From: Liopterus haemorrhoidalis | Lineage: Eukaryota > Arthropoda > Insecta > Coleoptera > Dytiscidae | Direction: 5' to 3' | NCBI GenBank assembly: GCA_963971575.1 | Contig: OZ020620.1 | Location: 34,921,992-34,985,991 of the forward strand | Length of the DNA: 64,000 nt | Part shown: positions 10,048 through 21,350 of the stretch, piece after piece | Layout of the letters: each line of letters opens with the position of its first letter | How positions within the stretch are numbered: the stretch's first letter is position 1 | The notes under the pieces: generated by a model | The model's input: the letters and a program-made list of their open reading frames with translations, nothing else | The model's database searches: none | Told to the model about the DNA's origin: nothing | Made by a program: the position numbers and the translations under genes

Positions 10048-10617
10048 TTAGACCGGGAGCTCATGACAGTTTTTGGTCTCCGATTTCATACAGCATGCCT
10101 TTTAGAGGAGAGAATATTTACCCTGTGACAACAAAAAAGGGATGGTACTAAACCCCTGCACGCTTTCCGGTCATAGGGAAAATTGCATTTCCACTTAAAC
10201 ACAAATTTTTGTGCTTTTCTCTGATTTAATATTGCTTGCCCTTTTGTCAAAAGAAAGTTATAACAAATTTAAAGTCTTTTAAATATATGCATGCGATTCG
10301 GAGGGTCCCAAAGGGCTCAAACGGTCATGTGATCTTCTAATAAAAAAATATGATTTTCCGCATTTTCATACAGCATGCCTATAATTAAAAGACTTTAAAT
10401 TTGTTATAACTTTCTTTTGACAAAAGGGCAAGCAATATTAACTCAAAGAAAAACACAAAAATTTTGTGCAAGTGGAAATGCAATTTTCCCTATGACCGGA
10501 AAGCGTGCAGGGGTTTAGTACCATCCCTTTTTTGTTGTCACAGGGTAAATATTCTCTCCTCCAAAAGGCATGCTGTATGAAATCGGAGACCAAAAATGTC
10601 ATGAGCTCCCGGTCTAA
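10048..10617. mobile_element. Fold-back element with ~234-bp inverted arms
   Basis: Left arm 10048-10282 and right arm 10385-10617 are near-perfect reverse complements starting ttagaccgggagctcatgac, separated by a ~100-bp loop. Differences are a handful of substitutions and one-base indels. The arm motif catacagcatgcct is repeated once more in the loop. Non-coding. The ends (TTA...TAA) are compatible with a 2-3 bp target duplication but I cannot define it. Confidence 0.85.
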
Positions 10618-11580
10618 ATCCTTGACGACCTAATATATTTGTTATTGAAAATATATTAATTGTTTAAATTTTCCCATTCTTATATTTCTATCCCGATTCA
10701 CACACTCCACAACATGTGTGTGATTATCTTAAAAGCTAAGCAAATAAATTACACTTTTTTGTTTCTTACAAATTAATTTTAAGTGATAATTGGACTATTT
10801 TTATAACACTTTTTCTTGCCAAGATGTTAACTGAGATTTTCTTTAATCTTTCACAATTGAATTTGACAAATGAATTTTAGAAACATGTAAAAAACAAAGA
10901 TTTTTCTAAAAATAAATTTTGTAAATAGTTTTATAGATTATTTTTTTAAATAAAACTAAACGGAAATTAATATTTCTTTCTTATTTTCTGGGTTTCGGTT
11001 ATTTTGTGTCCTATTCACTAGTTTGCCTTTCATTTCCTATGTGATACTCGGTTTCAAATACAGTTCTCGGATATTACTGCACTTCAATGCGAATACATTT
11101 AATTTTAGAGTCATTTTAGAATGTCTAGCTTATAGCGTTTAAAGTGCTCTGCCGTTACATTATGAGAGCAATAAAATAAAAGATTATATCCGTTTTACGG
11201 GCAAAATTTAATGCCCCTACATCTTGGCTGTTTATATTTTATTCTCTCTTTGGTAACAGCTTTTATTTGCTGTTGAAAGAAAAAATGTACACATATACAG
11301 ATACACAGACATATTTATCACAAACATAAGTGTTTTTCTATAAAGGCAATTCAAATTTGAGCTGCGTTTAATTTTTTCTACTCAATACAAATTATGAATT
11401 AATATTCTACGAGGATTACTTTTTATGTTTTTACAATCGACCACTAGATGGCAATATTGAAATGTGTCATTACTATATTCGTAAAATTTTACATTTGTTA
11501 TTGTGAAATCAGCGACAGCTTATAAATTGACAGAGTAGTTTGTTGATAGCAAGCGTTTAAACAAACAAGTTTGTGAAAAA
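10618..11580. other. AT-rich intronic sequence, nothing recognised
   Basis: No exon-like stretch, transposon terminus or RNA gene was recognised. A few possible polyadenylation-like AATAAA motifs are not meaningful in this AT content. Confidence 0.5.
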
Positions 11581-11800
11581 ATGGATATTACACGTGAAGG
11601 TTTTCGTTGGATGATTTTTTACGATTTTAGTAAAGGCTTAACTCAACAACAATGTATAGATTCGCTTCGTTCAACTATTAGTAATGAAGCACCATCAGAA
11701 AAGACTGTTCACAATTGGTTTGCAGAATTTCGTCGTGGTCGTGCATCCGTCAGTGATGAATCTCGTGAAGATCGACTAAAATTGGTTGTGATTTAAAAAA

Positions 11801-12780
11801 TTTATGTGAAGTGTGAATTTTCACACATTTCAGGGTTTTGCAGGTATTTAGTAACTGAATGATGATTATTTGGGATGCCAAAACAAATTATATATCAAAA
11901 TATTTTTTTATGAATTTTAATTCGAATGCCTAATACCATTATTTAAGTTTCTAAATATGTGCAGTATTTTTTTACAGATATTTGCAGATTTAGAAAATTG
12001 CGCCTATGGCTTCTATTGGTTGATTAAATCATTATCCCCGCCCTCTGATTTCTTATACATCAAACAGAATTAAATTATAATTTCAACACTTTCCACTGGT
12101 ATTTAATTTACGGTTTTAAAAATTAAATGCAACATTTACCAAAATATAACCAGAATTTTGACAAAATAATTCAAACAAAAGAAAACTGCAAAAAAAAACA
12201 AAAAAATTTTAATTGACAGGATTCGAACTCTAGCTTGCAAGTTACCTCTTTAGAAAAATTAGAAAACCAATGACGAAACCCACATCGCTATGAGTACTAA
12301 CGTATCGACTGGGTTACATAGCAAATTAAATATTTAACATATTTTGGTTAAAAACACAAAAAATGCATTATTTTCCGAAAACATAATCTGATCAAAAATT
12401 CCTGTTGTACTATTCCGGTTCACACCAATGTACATTACTTAGAATTTTTTCAGATTTTTAGTTTAAACCATCTGGGCTACAGGGGGTGGGACAAAAAATT
12501 TTTTGCACAATTTTGGCAAAAATCGCGTCAAAATAATTTATTTTGCAAAAATAAAATTTTGATCGTTAATCCACGTAATAAGAGCTTTCATTTGATACCC
12601 TACACAGAATATAAATAAAAAAAATTTTTTTTCGATGAGCACATATTTGGTTATATTTTTAGCGGGATATGTTTTTTAGATGTTTTAGTATTTTTCCTAT
12701 GTGTGGGTCAAAAATTTGTACAAGCATGCCAAATTTCAACTCTCTAGGTTTAGCCGTTTGGCTACAATTTTTACCGAACG

Positions 12781-12819
<39 letters not shown>

Positions 12820-12866
12820 GACAAAATGACGGTATAAGGGTTTTTTGGTCATACCTACAAAACCCT
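11801..12866 (-). mobile_element. Family A element (Helentron/DINE-1-like), near full length, inserted in mariner
   Basis: The orientation given takes the GTCY-array end as 5'. Ends: ttatgtgaagtgtgaatttt... and ...catacctacaaaaccct, flanked by A-runs of six on each side (11795-11800, 12867-12872). Subterminal inverted repeats are cagggttttgcaggtatt and its counterpart tagggttttgtaggtat. There is a hairpin gtgtgaattttcacac at the left end, a short GACA array at 12781-12818 and a tRNA-like core at ~12225-12340. It is ~92% identical by eye to the copy at 53992-55004 outside the core. Non-coding. Confidence 0.82.
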
Positions 12867-12974
12867 AAAAAACATCGATTTTGTGCGCAAAATGATTGAA
12901 GAAGATCGGCATGTGACTTACCGTGAGATAGAGGCATCCTTTCGCATATCACAGACTGCAATACATTCGATTTT

Positions 12975-13245
12975 TCATTAATGAGGAGGAGGAAAGAAAA
13001 GAGGGAAGAGAAGCGAAGAAAGAGGGGAAGAAGAACTGGAGTCAAGAAGGAATGAGACCGGAGACGGAAGCCGAAAAGAGATTACGAAGAAAGAGAGGAA
13101 CACCGGAAGCACAAAGTAGAAGAAGATGAAGAAGAAAGAAAATCATAAAATGTATATTATATTATTTTATTTTATTATTATTATGATTATTTTTCTCATG
13201 TAATAGTTAAAACCCTATACGCCGCAAGGCCTAGGGGAAATAAAG

Positions 13246-13301
<56 letters not shown>
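12975..13301 (+). mobile_element. 5'-truncated LINE 3' end with (TA)n tail and 14-bp TSD
   Basis: Flanked by atacattcgatttt at 12961-12974 and 13302-13315. It contains a purine-rich coding tail (EERKEEREEKRRKRGRR-like, broken) and a 3' UTR with 'tacgccgcaaggcctagggg' and aataaag. It ends in an ~50-bp (TA)n run. The 3' UTR style (gccgnaaggc...aataaag) resembles the end of the LINE remnant at 55850-57297. Confidence 0.82.
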
Positions 13302-13307
<6 letters not shown>

Positions 13308-13440
13308 TCGATTTTGCTTGAACATTTAGCTGTGAAAAAGATTTGTTCCAGATGGATTCCGCATAATTTGACCGAAGCTCAAAAAAGGCTCGTGTTGATT
13401 GGCGTAAGGGAATGCTAAAAAAATTCAATCTAGGCACTGC

Positions 13441-14077
13441 AAAATTCTAGGCACTGAAATGTGTGAAAATTAATTTTTACCTACGGAGCATAGATACTTG
13501 GGTTCAAATCCCCACTGAACCAAGTCGAAACTTACGTTATTCTGTGGCTAAATAATTACCTACTAAGTACAGGAAAGCAGGATTAAATTTTTATTTTTCT
13601 GTGACAATTATCCTGAGTCCTTGCCTGTTATCCTACAAACGCACGATTACTGTTTACGACCCTTTTGAGAGAACTCCACGATCACCTAGGGATATTTTCT
13701 CTGGCCTTCACTACAAGTGTAATTAACTTTATTAAGCCAAAAATAACCCTCAAAACATCCGATATAAATAAACACCTTACAACAATAAGAGTTTTATATT
13801 TCAAAATATTTTTAAAGGTACACTCGTCAACTGAACATTCAACAAAAAACTGGACAACAAACGTAGAATGATATTAAATTAATCAAATTTAGAATTTGCA
13901 CCTCATAGAATAGCAATCAGAATTATTATAAAGCAACAAAAAAATATCATACTAACTTAAATATGGAATCATTTTTCTTGTCCGAAATTAAGATATACAT
14001 TTATTTTAATTAATTAGAATGATTTTATTTATGAAATAGTTACAAATATCTAGTAAAACAAAGAATAATACAAAGTC
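13441..14077. other. Intronic sequence, nothing recognised
   Basis: Contains possible degraded repeat material; the short frame at 13665-13871 has no recognisable domain and no supporting splice context. Confidence 0.45.
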
Positions 14078-14479
14078 TTAATTTAACAAGGACGTGTCTG
14101 TCTCCACAGCTTGTATGGAACATGATGTTGTTTGTAATTGTGCGTTACGATGAAGTTTTGCCTTATTAATGTACGGAATCTTATAGGAATTCCATCCTTT
14201 TGCTAATATGGTTGCTTCTAGACAAGTTTGCAATGTTAGAAAAACATTATTAAGGGTTTGTATGTTTAATGCATTGAATGCATTTTGTACGCATTCAATC
14301 AGTTCGCTGATTGTATTCGGTGAAGCTGTATGTTGTAAGGACGTTTGAATGTTTTCGAGTGTCCCAAAATGACGTCCTTTGAGGTGATTTTTCAATCTTG
14401 GTAAGAGGAAAAAGTCACAAAGACTCAAGTCAGGCGAATAAGGAGGCTGATGAGCCACAGGAATGTTTTTACTGGCCAA
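14078..14479 (-). pseudogene. Chimeric transposase fragment: DD34D mariner joined to plant-type mariner C-terminus
   Basis: The first ~45 residues, MASKNIPVAHQPPYSPDL...CDFFLLPRLKNHLKG then HFGTLENIQTS, match the mariner copies at 22611 and 38576. The remainder, LQHTASPNTISELIECVQ...LNNVFLTLQTC...GWNSYKIPYINKAKLHR, does not belong to that family. It resembles the C-terminus of plant-type mariner transposases (compare the scrap at 40-186). The junction is in frame at a shared IQTS/IQSL-like word. Part of the upstream portion of the same mariner is at 14563-14853. This could be a recombination product or one element inserted in another. Confidence 0.6.
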
Positions 14480-14562
14480 AAACTCATTTATTGAAATTTC
14501 TGTGTGACAAGGCGCATTGTCATCCCCAATTCATTGGTCAAAATGAATGGTAGTGTGTCAAA

Positions 14563-14853
14563 TTAAACTCTTCCTCGATTCTGAACTGTCAACTGACGAT
14601 CTGAACGCACAAGATCCCGGATTCTGTCGACATTTTCATCGGTTCTTGAAGATGAAGGCCTTCCACTGCGTGATTCAGCTTCAATCAACTCTCTTCCTTC
14701 TGAAAATGCCTTCAACCACCAAAACACCAGGGTCCTTGACAAAACACTGTTTCCGTAGGCCTGCTGAAGTTTTACAAAAGTTTCCGTTGCACTGTGCTCA
14801 AGTCTGAAGCAAAACCTGATAGCACACCGTTTTTCGAAATGAATGTCACTCAA
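14563..14853 (-). pseudogene. mariner transposase N-terminal fragment
   Basis: MSDIHFEKRCAIRFCFRLEHSATETFVKLQQAYG...ENVDRIRDLVRSDRQLTV is the paired HTH region of a mariner transposase, the same family as 22611-23293. It is separated from 14078-14479 by missing sequence that should encode the first catalytic Asp. A terminal-repeat-like stretch lies at 15012-15036 (agtccggttacttaattta.cacacc), also present at 23279-23303 and, reversed, at 38577-38600. That stretch marks the 5' end of this copy on the minus strand. Confidence 0.85.
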
Positions 14854-15160
14854 TTTTAGAACGCACTAGAAAAATATGTTTCACGAAAAAAATCGCTACG
14901 GACAACAAAATTATTCTAGCGAGTTCACACTCGTACTGAAGGTGTATCACATGTTCACCTGCCGCCCTTGCAAGGCGTTCCAAATGTTGCAAGATCAAAC
15001 GTTATATTTTCAGTCCGGTTACTTAATTTACACACCTCGTACTTTTGACATATGCAAAATTATTTGCGCGCCACTGGTTTATTAGTTGCCTAGCATTACC
15101 TAGAAATAAAAACAAAAAAAGATCAAGATAATATTATTTTCGTTAATCCACATTTTTACC

Positions 15161-15952
15161 TACCGCCAACATATATAAGGGAGGTATTGTGATCATACCG
15201 ATTTTGACATTTCGAGATTTCGATGGATCTTCACGAATTGAGGTCTCTACATAAGGTTTTGACTATTTTTAGCATGATGTTTGTGTCTGTCGGTCTGTCT
15301 GTCTGTCCGTCTGTCCGTCTGTCCGTCCGTCCGTCCGTCCGTCTGTCTGTCTGTCTGTGTACACGTGCAGAGCAAATTCGGCTAAAAGGATTTTTATGAA
15401 ACTGCATATTTAAACTTCTGACATCAATGGCACGAGTTGATCAACTTTTGGTAAAAATCGATTCACTAGAAATGGGAGTTTATTCGTGTCGATTTTAATA
15501 TTTTTGCGAATATTTAGCAAAAGAAAAATATTTCGAAAAAATTTATTTGAAAAAAGTTGCTATAAATGCAATAAGTAATAACTTTTATTTGAGACGTTTT
15601 TTGATAAAACGAAAAATTTTGAAATTTTTTTGTAATATTAAGTCTCAATTTTTTCATACTTATTTGCAACGTTTCCATGGTCGTGATAAATAATATCTCT
15701 GTTAGAAAATATTAGGACAAGTTATTTCTACTCTGCTGCTAGAATGTATTTTATGCAAGTATTTTATAATGGCGGTCGGTCCTGTGGTGGCCACAGCTGA
15801 TTTTTTCATATTTATATGTAACGTTTCCATGGTCATGATAAATAATATCTCTATTAGAAAATATTAGGTCAAGTTATTTCTACTCTGCTGCTAGAATGTA
15901 TTTTATATAAGTACTTTATGATGGCGGTCGGTCCTGTGGTGGCCACAGCTGA
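15161..15952 (+). mobile_element. Family B element (Helentron/DINE-1-like), full length with duplicated 3' end
   Basis: The 5' end is taccgccaacatatataagg. A GTCT/GTCC array lies at 15285-15357. A conserved body follows, then a 3' hairpin ctgtggtggccacag and T-run. The last ~152 bp (from aacgtttccatggtc to the hairpin) is tandemly duplicated (starts 15668 and 15820). Non-coding. Duplicated 3' termini are a known feature of Helitron-type elements, so this supports but does not prove the class. Confidence 0.78.
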
Positions 15953-15960
15953 TTTTTTTT

Positions 15961-16651
15961 AAGTAATGTATATATTTTCGGACGGAGGGAGTACATTTTA
16001 TTAAAAGATATATCGATTCTGCTTCGACACATATTATGCTTCTTTAAAATAATTTTTGACCCCTTCATGTAAATTAACACAATTAGTACAACTGATTCTA
16101 TTTGTTTATTAATTAAGTTGTGGTAACGCTATTAGCATAAACAACAAAATAATATTAATTAATAACGAAATTTGCAATCAATGAATAATAACTTATGCAT
16201 TTAAATTAATATGTAAACAATAATATTGTAATTTAATTTTCCAAAACAGATTTAAATGAACAGACAAAACATTTTATTTTTTAGAATATATATTTTCTCA
16301 AAATTGAAATGTAAAATTAAATTTTATGAAATTCAGTTGTGTTAATAGAGTCCCAAGTTAATTGTTATTTAATAAAACCCTTGTATTACAAGTTAGGAGT
16401 CCTGTGGGAGTCCTGAAGTGCTACCTTGTTGAATTTTATAGCTCGGTATTATTGTTGAAAGGCATTTATGAAATTTCAACAAAAATATTAAATCATCTTG
16501 ATGAAATATAGGAGCAAAACAGTGTTGAATACCATGTTAGTTCGGGGCCTAAATTTGTTATAATGTGGACCTAAATTATAAATTATACAAAAATTATATA
16601 ATTATAAATTATTTATTAGTTTTAGTAAAATATAATTATTTATTTTCATAG
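15961..16651. other. Very AT-rich intronic sequence, nothing recognised
   Basis: No exon, RNA gene or transposon end was recognised between the family B and family A copies. Confidence 0.5.
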
Positions 16652-17553
16652 TAATCCCCCTTAAAATATAAACAAAGATCATCTCATCGAAAAAAAAATT
16701 ATTTTTTTTTAAATTCTGGGTAGGGTATCAAATGAAATCCCTAAGGACGTGGATTAACGATCAAAATTTTATTTTTGCAAAATAAACTATTTTGAAGCGA
16801 ATTTACCAAAATTGTGCAAAAAAAATTGTTCCACATCCTGTAGCCCAGATGGTTTAAACTAAAAATCTGAATATATTCTAAGTAATGTACATTCATGTGA
16901 ACCGGAATAGTACAACAGGAATTTTTGGTCAGATTATGTTTTCGGAAAATAACGCATTTTTTGTGTTTTTTTGTTGATGATGTACAAAAGTTATAGTTAT
17001 GTAACACATTATACTAGAAAGCGTATCCTGGACTAATGGTTAGCTTGCTCGTTTGTTACGCAACAAACTAGGGTTCGCTCCTGGGCAGAGAAGACAATAT
17101 TATTTTTTGTTTTTTTTTTTCATTTTTATTTTGTTTAATGTTGCATTTAATTTTTAAGAGCGTAAATTTAATAACCAGTTGGAATTATATTTTCATTCTA
17201 TGTATCATGTATACGAAACCAGAGGAGCATATGATTTAAAACAACCAATGGAAGCCATAGGCGCGATTTTCTTAATGAACCTTGCTATATATAAAAAAAA
17301 AAAATACTGCACATATTTAGAAACCTAAATAATGGTATTCGAATTAAAATTAACAAAACAATATTTTAACATAAAATTTTTTTTTAAAGCTCTTAGATTA
17401 TCAGACGATAAATAATTTTAAAAATATTGTTCATTTTGCCGTGATTACTACAACGCAAAATTTGTCCTACACACTCAGCATGCCGCCTTCACTTATTATA
17501 TACCTGCGAAACCCTGAAATGTGTCAAAATTCACACTTTACATTATTTTTTTT
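16652..17553 (+). mobile_element. Family A element, 5'-truncated (array missing)
   Basis: Retains the body from 'gatcatctcatcgaaaaaaa' through the tRNA-like core (17020-17095: A-box-like tggactaatggttagc, B-box-like gggttcgctcc). It ends with the subterminal repeat and hairpin end aaccctgaaatgtgtcaaaattcacac. The GTCY array and 5' end are absent. Non-coding. Confidence 0.78.
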
Positions 17554-18458
17554 AATTAAGTGCAATATAACAGATTTTATTGAAATTAAACTTTCTGAAA
17601 ATGTATTAACTAATAAAACGCTTATCATTCTCTTTTTTGATTTTGCCATGTATGTACAATCTATAATAATACTTAAGATTTTTATCTGGGGGGGGGGCTT
17701 AACACCCAAAACCCCCTTTGTCTACGCCCTTATTCACATAACCGAACGTCTATTGTAGTTGAAGAAGGATGAAAATACAAAAGATTAAAAATTCACTGCG
17801 TATTTATTTTTGTTATTTTATAACGTAGGAGCAATTTACAATATTTTGGCAAATAATTTTAGTGAAAGTGGAACTGCTTGCCAAATTCCTATGTCATGTT
17901 AATAAACTGAACTTGAAAAATATTTTCAAAACTGCATAATTGAAAAGAAAAGAACAAATTATGTTTTATAAAATTAAAAAATTTAATTAATTATTGTAAA
18001 TTTTGCGCACTGCAATCAATTGGTTTTAGTAATATAAATAATAATAATAAAAATAAACGTTTTTACATAAAATGTATTTCATCCTGATTTTAATACAAAA
18101 CTATTTTGAATTTATTTATAACAATACACAATGTAGAAAATTTTGGCGCAGTGCCATTTAAAAATCTTCAAGTATTTTGAGAGCTAGACAATATTAAAAT
18201 ATCAAGGTCTCAGTACAGTTTTTGAACAAAATAAAGACACTTACTATTTATTTTTTGAAAATGTTCTCGGGTTCCGACAGAGATATCAACAGATAGTCGA
18301 ACATACAGATAATATAACGTAAAGTGACGGCAAGAAGACGATAGATTGACTGATAGACTAATCGTGAAGAAGTGAAAAGAAAGTTTTACAAAGACAGACC
18401 GACGGACAGACCAGTTGAAAAGAGCGATATTTCTATAGTCCAGCAAAGCACCAAGGCG
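17554..18458. other. AT-rich intronic sequence, nothing recognised
   Basis: Includes a G10 run at 17689-17698. No gene-like signal. Confidence 0.5.
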
Positions 18459-19427
18459 TAGAGATGGCAACGATTAATCGAATTATTGAAATAATCGATT
18501 ATTTTGTTTCAGTTAAACGATTAATCATATAATATTTTTGGTTTCGATTAATTAATAATTAATCCATTAATTTATTATTAATCGATAACTTTATTTTATT
18601 TTCAAGAAATTACGTAGTTGTATTGTTGAAACACTGGTCGGTAGATGCTTTTGCTCTCTTTTTACCGACCGCCAACATATATAAGGGAGGTATTGTAATC
18701 ATACCAATTTTTTACATTTTGAGTATTCGATGGATCTCCACGAGTAGAGGTCCCTACATAACGTTTTGACTATTTTTAGCATGATGTCTGTCGGTCTGTC
18801 TGTCCGTCCGTCTGTCCGTCCGTCCGTCCTTCCGTCTGTCTGTCTGTCTGTCTTTCGGTCTGTGTACACGTGCAAAGCAAATTCGGCTAAAATGATTTTT
18901 ATAAAACTTCATATTTAAAAGTTGATCAACGCGTGCCATTGATGTCATGGCACGCGTTGATCAACTTTTGGTAAAAATCGGTTAATTAGAAATGGAAGTT
19001 TACTCGTGTCGATTTTAAGATTTTTTCGAATATTTGACAATAGAAAAATATTTCGAAAAAATTTATTGAACATAAGTTGCTATAAAAGCTATAACTAACA
19101 ACTTTTATTTAAGAAAATTTATGATAAAACGAAAAAAATTTCAAAAACTTTTCGAAATTTTTTTTAAGTATCTATTTTTTCATACTTATGTGTAACGTTT
19201 CCATGGTAATGATAAATAATATCTCTAATGTTAGAAAATATTAGGCTAAGTTATTTCTACTCTGCTGCTAGAATGTATTTTATACAAGTACTTTGTGATG
19301 GCGATTGGTCCTGTGGTGGCCACAGCTGATTTATTTATTTCATAATCGATTAATCGATTAATTTCTACCAATTTAATCGAAAAACGATTATAACATTTCG
19401 ATTAATTAATTTTTATTGCCATCTCTA
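18459..19427. mobile_element. hAT MITE (TAGAGATGGCAA termini) interrupted by a family B element
   Basis: Ends tagagatggcaacgattaat and attgccatctcta are inverted. The flanks ccaaggcg (18451-18458) and ccaggacg (19428-19435) agree at 6 of 8 positions. The interior is rich in attaatcgatt. A related copy, itself split by another element, is at ~34764-34843 plus 36743-36769. Confidence 0.75.
18663..19330 (+). mobile_element. Family B element, full length, nested in the hAT MITE
   Basis: 5' end taccgaccgccaacatatat, GTCY array 18783-18857, and the terminal hairpin ctgtggtggccacag at the 3' end. The inverted words gttgatcaacgcgtgccatt/atggcacgcgttgatcaac at 18913-18966 form an additional internal palindrome not present in the other copies. 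Confidence 0.78.
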
Positions 19428-19551
19428 CCAGGACGACATGGTGGAAAATTGATAACTGAAGAATTGTTAGTGAAAGATAAGAACAATTCAGCAAAGATCT
19501 CATTTGTTAATGCAATCTGTTGCATTTGTTTTTTGCATTTGTCTGTTGCAT

Positions 19552-19591
19552 CTGTTTTCATTCTCTCACTCGGGTGAGAGAATGAAAACAG
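19552..19591. repeat. Perfect 18-bp stem hairpin
   Basis: ctgttttcattctctcac, loop tcgg, then gtgagagaatgaaaacag: a perfect 18-bp stem with a 4-nt loop. No adjacent TSD or gene. The surrounding region 19428-20094 otherwise shows nothing recognisable. Confidence 0.8.
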
Positions 19592-20122
19592 ATAGATACA
19601 CAGTCTGAACCACAGATTGACAGAATAACATACTAGTGTACCAATAACTATTTCAAAAATGTTTCTATCATCTTCTAAATAAGATTTCTATTGTTCTGAA
19701 AAGATATTTCACAATTCTAAATTATCATCAATCAAAGAGAAGCCAACTTAGCCAATACTGTTACTAGACAGATGTATCGTCCAAAATGTTAAGTTTAGAC
19801 ATAATTAGACATTTAGACAATCCATTGTTCTATTACTTAAAAACTGCCCACTGCTTAGAGCCAAAATATTTGTTACACACTCTGTTAAAAAAACTTACAG
19901 ACTGGCTCTAGACAATGGGTTATTAAGAGATAAATTCATGGCTAAAATAGGGCTTAATAAGTTACTAAGTTGGCTACTTATACTTTTACATACATTCAAC
20001 TAGCTTATAAGTACTTGAAGGACCAATATTACCTAATTGCAGTGACGAATTAACCTAATAACAAAAGTAGCAAATACTGTGGATCCCGCACAATCTATAT
20101 ACCAGTGGTGCGATTCACGGTA

Positions 20123-20262
20123 AGTTCATCGAAAATCAATTCATCGAAAATCAATTCATCGAATATCAATTCATCGAAAATCAATACATCGAAAATCAAT
20201 TCATCGAAAATCAATTCATCGAATGATCAATTCATCGAATGATCAATTCATCGAAAAAAAAT
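20123..20262 (+). repeat. 15-bp minisatellite (aatcaattcatcgaa)n
   Basis: About nine tandem units of aatcaattcatcgaa with minor variants (aatat, aatga). It sits just inside the left terminus of the hAT element. Confidence 0.9.
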
Positions 20263-20681
20263 ATTTTGTAAATATTTGAGAGGAATGCCGAGGGGATCGG
20301 AAAGCCAAAAAAGCAGTGGTCAATAAAAGTTGACAGACTACACTTATTAAATAACTATCATACTTGGTCTATTAATAATTTTTAAATTTTCCATTCAGAA
20401 AATACGCCAGGTAAAAGATACCTGTTGGATTATTTTGAAATCGAACAGGGCTCCTTAGCTCAGAAAAACCCGGTTAATGGGATCATAAATGTACTTAATA
20501 CACCCATTCTTAAAGGATTATAAAAATGGAATTTCCCCATCTGTTAAGTCTTAATGTTCTTAAGGTTCTGTGTTATGTACATAGTTTTACTATTCATATT
20601 TACTATACCACACATGATTTGTTCAATGTACGGTGATTCTAAACAGGTGGCATGGTTATGTTAGTGTGAGTTTGTTTTCTC

Positions 20682-20948
20682 ATTAAACTAGATGATGGGT
20701 AGCTCGCTTCGCTCGGCTTCTTCTAACCAAACCCTTACTAACCTAACCTAACCTAAGATAGTGTTTTGACATTAAACTAGAAGATGGGTAGCTCGCTTTG
20801 CTCGGCTTCTTCTAACAATACCCTTACTAACCTAACCTAACCTAAAATAGTGCTTTGTCCTTAAACTAGAAGATGGGTAACTCGCTCCGCTCGGTTTTAG
20901 ACTTTTACTAACTAAACCTAACCTAATTACCTTGTTTTTAGGCGCATA
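20682..20948 (+). repeat. 89-bp tandem repeat x3 with telomere-like CCTAA run
   Basis: Three units start at 20682, 20771 and 20860. Each contains gatgggtagctcgctt...gctcggc and ends with cctaacctaacctaa, which matches the complement of the insect telomeric repeat TTAGG. The third unit is diverged. Confidence 0.88.
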
Positions 20949-21092
20949 GTACTTTATTTTCCCCCATATTAGCCCAATTAAAATGCGTATCATTGTGTAT
21001 GAATTTATAAAAATTATTTGCGTGCAATTGCCCATAACCTGTCTTATTAAACCTTAAAAACAAAACATTTATTTCTTTTATTAAATAAGTTT

Positions 21093-21350
21093 TCTTATTA
21101 TATTTCTTTATTTATATTCAAACACTATGTAGGTTGATCGCGATCGACTGGTCGATCGCGTAATGATTTAAAGTCGATCGCCAGCGAAAAGTATTTATAT
21201 ATATATATTTCTTTATATATTTCTTATTATATTTCTTATTATATTTCTTTATTTATATTCAAACACTATGTAGGTCGATCGCGATCGACTGGTCGATCGC
21301 GTAATGATTTAAAGTCGATCGCCAGCGAAAAGTATTTATATATATATAAA
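21093..21350 (+). repeat. 141-bp tandem duplication with gatcgcgatcgactgg palindromic core
   Basis: Units start at 21093 and 21234. Each has the GATC/CGCG-rich core (gatcgcgatcgactggtcga) and an AT-rich spacer. CpG density is far above the surroundings. Confidence 0.88.

Larger units (their letters stand above)
11581..13437 (+). pseudogene. mariner transposase gene broken by two later insertions
   Basis: The N-terminal HTH part (11581-11794) reads MDITREGFRWMIFYDFSKGL...SEKTVHNWFAEFRRGRASVSDE, typical of mariner transposases. It stops at a family A element (11801-12866). It resumes as NIDFVRKMIEEDRHVTYREI...SQTAIHSI (12871-12974), is split again by a LINE 3' end (12975-13301), and resumes as LLEHLAVKKICSRWIPHNLTEAQKR (from ~13316). 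The catalytic domain beyond this is lost. The order of events is clear: mariner first, then the two insertions. Confidence 0.88.

Noticed and set aside
20682..20948. Interstitial telomere
   Set aside because: Only short cctaa runs inside an 89-bp repeat within a TSD-bounded transposon; not a telomeric array.
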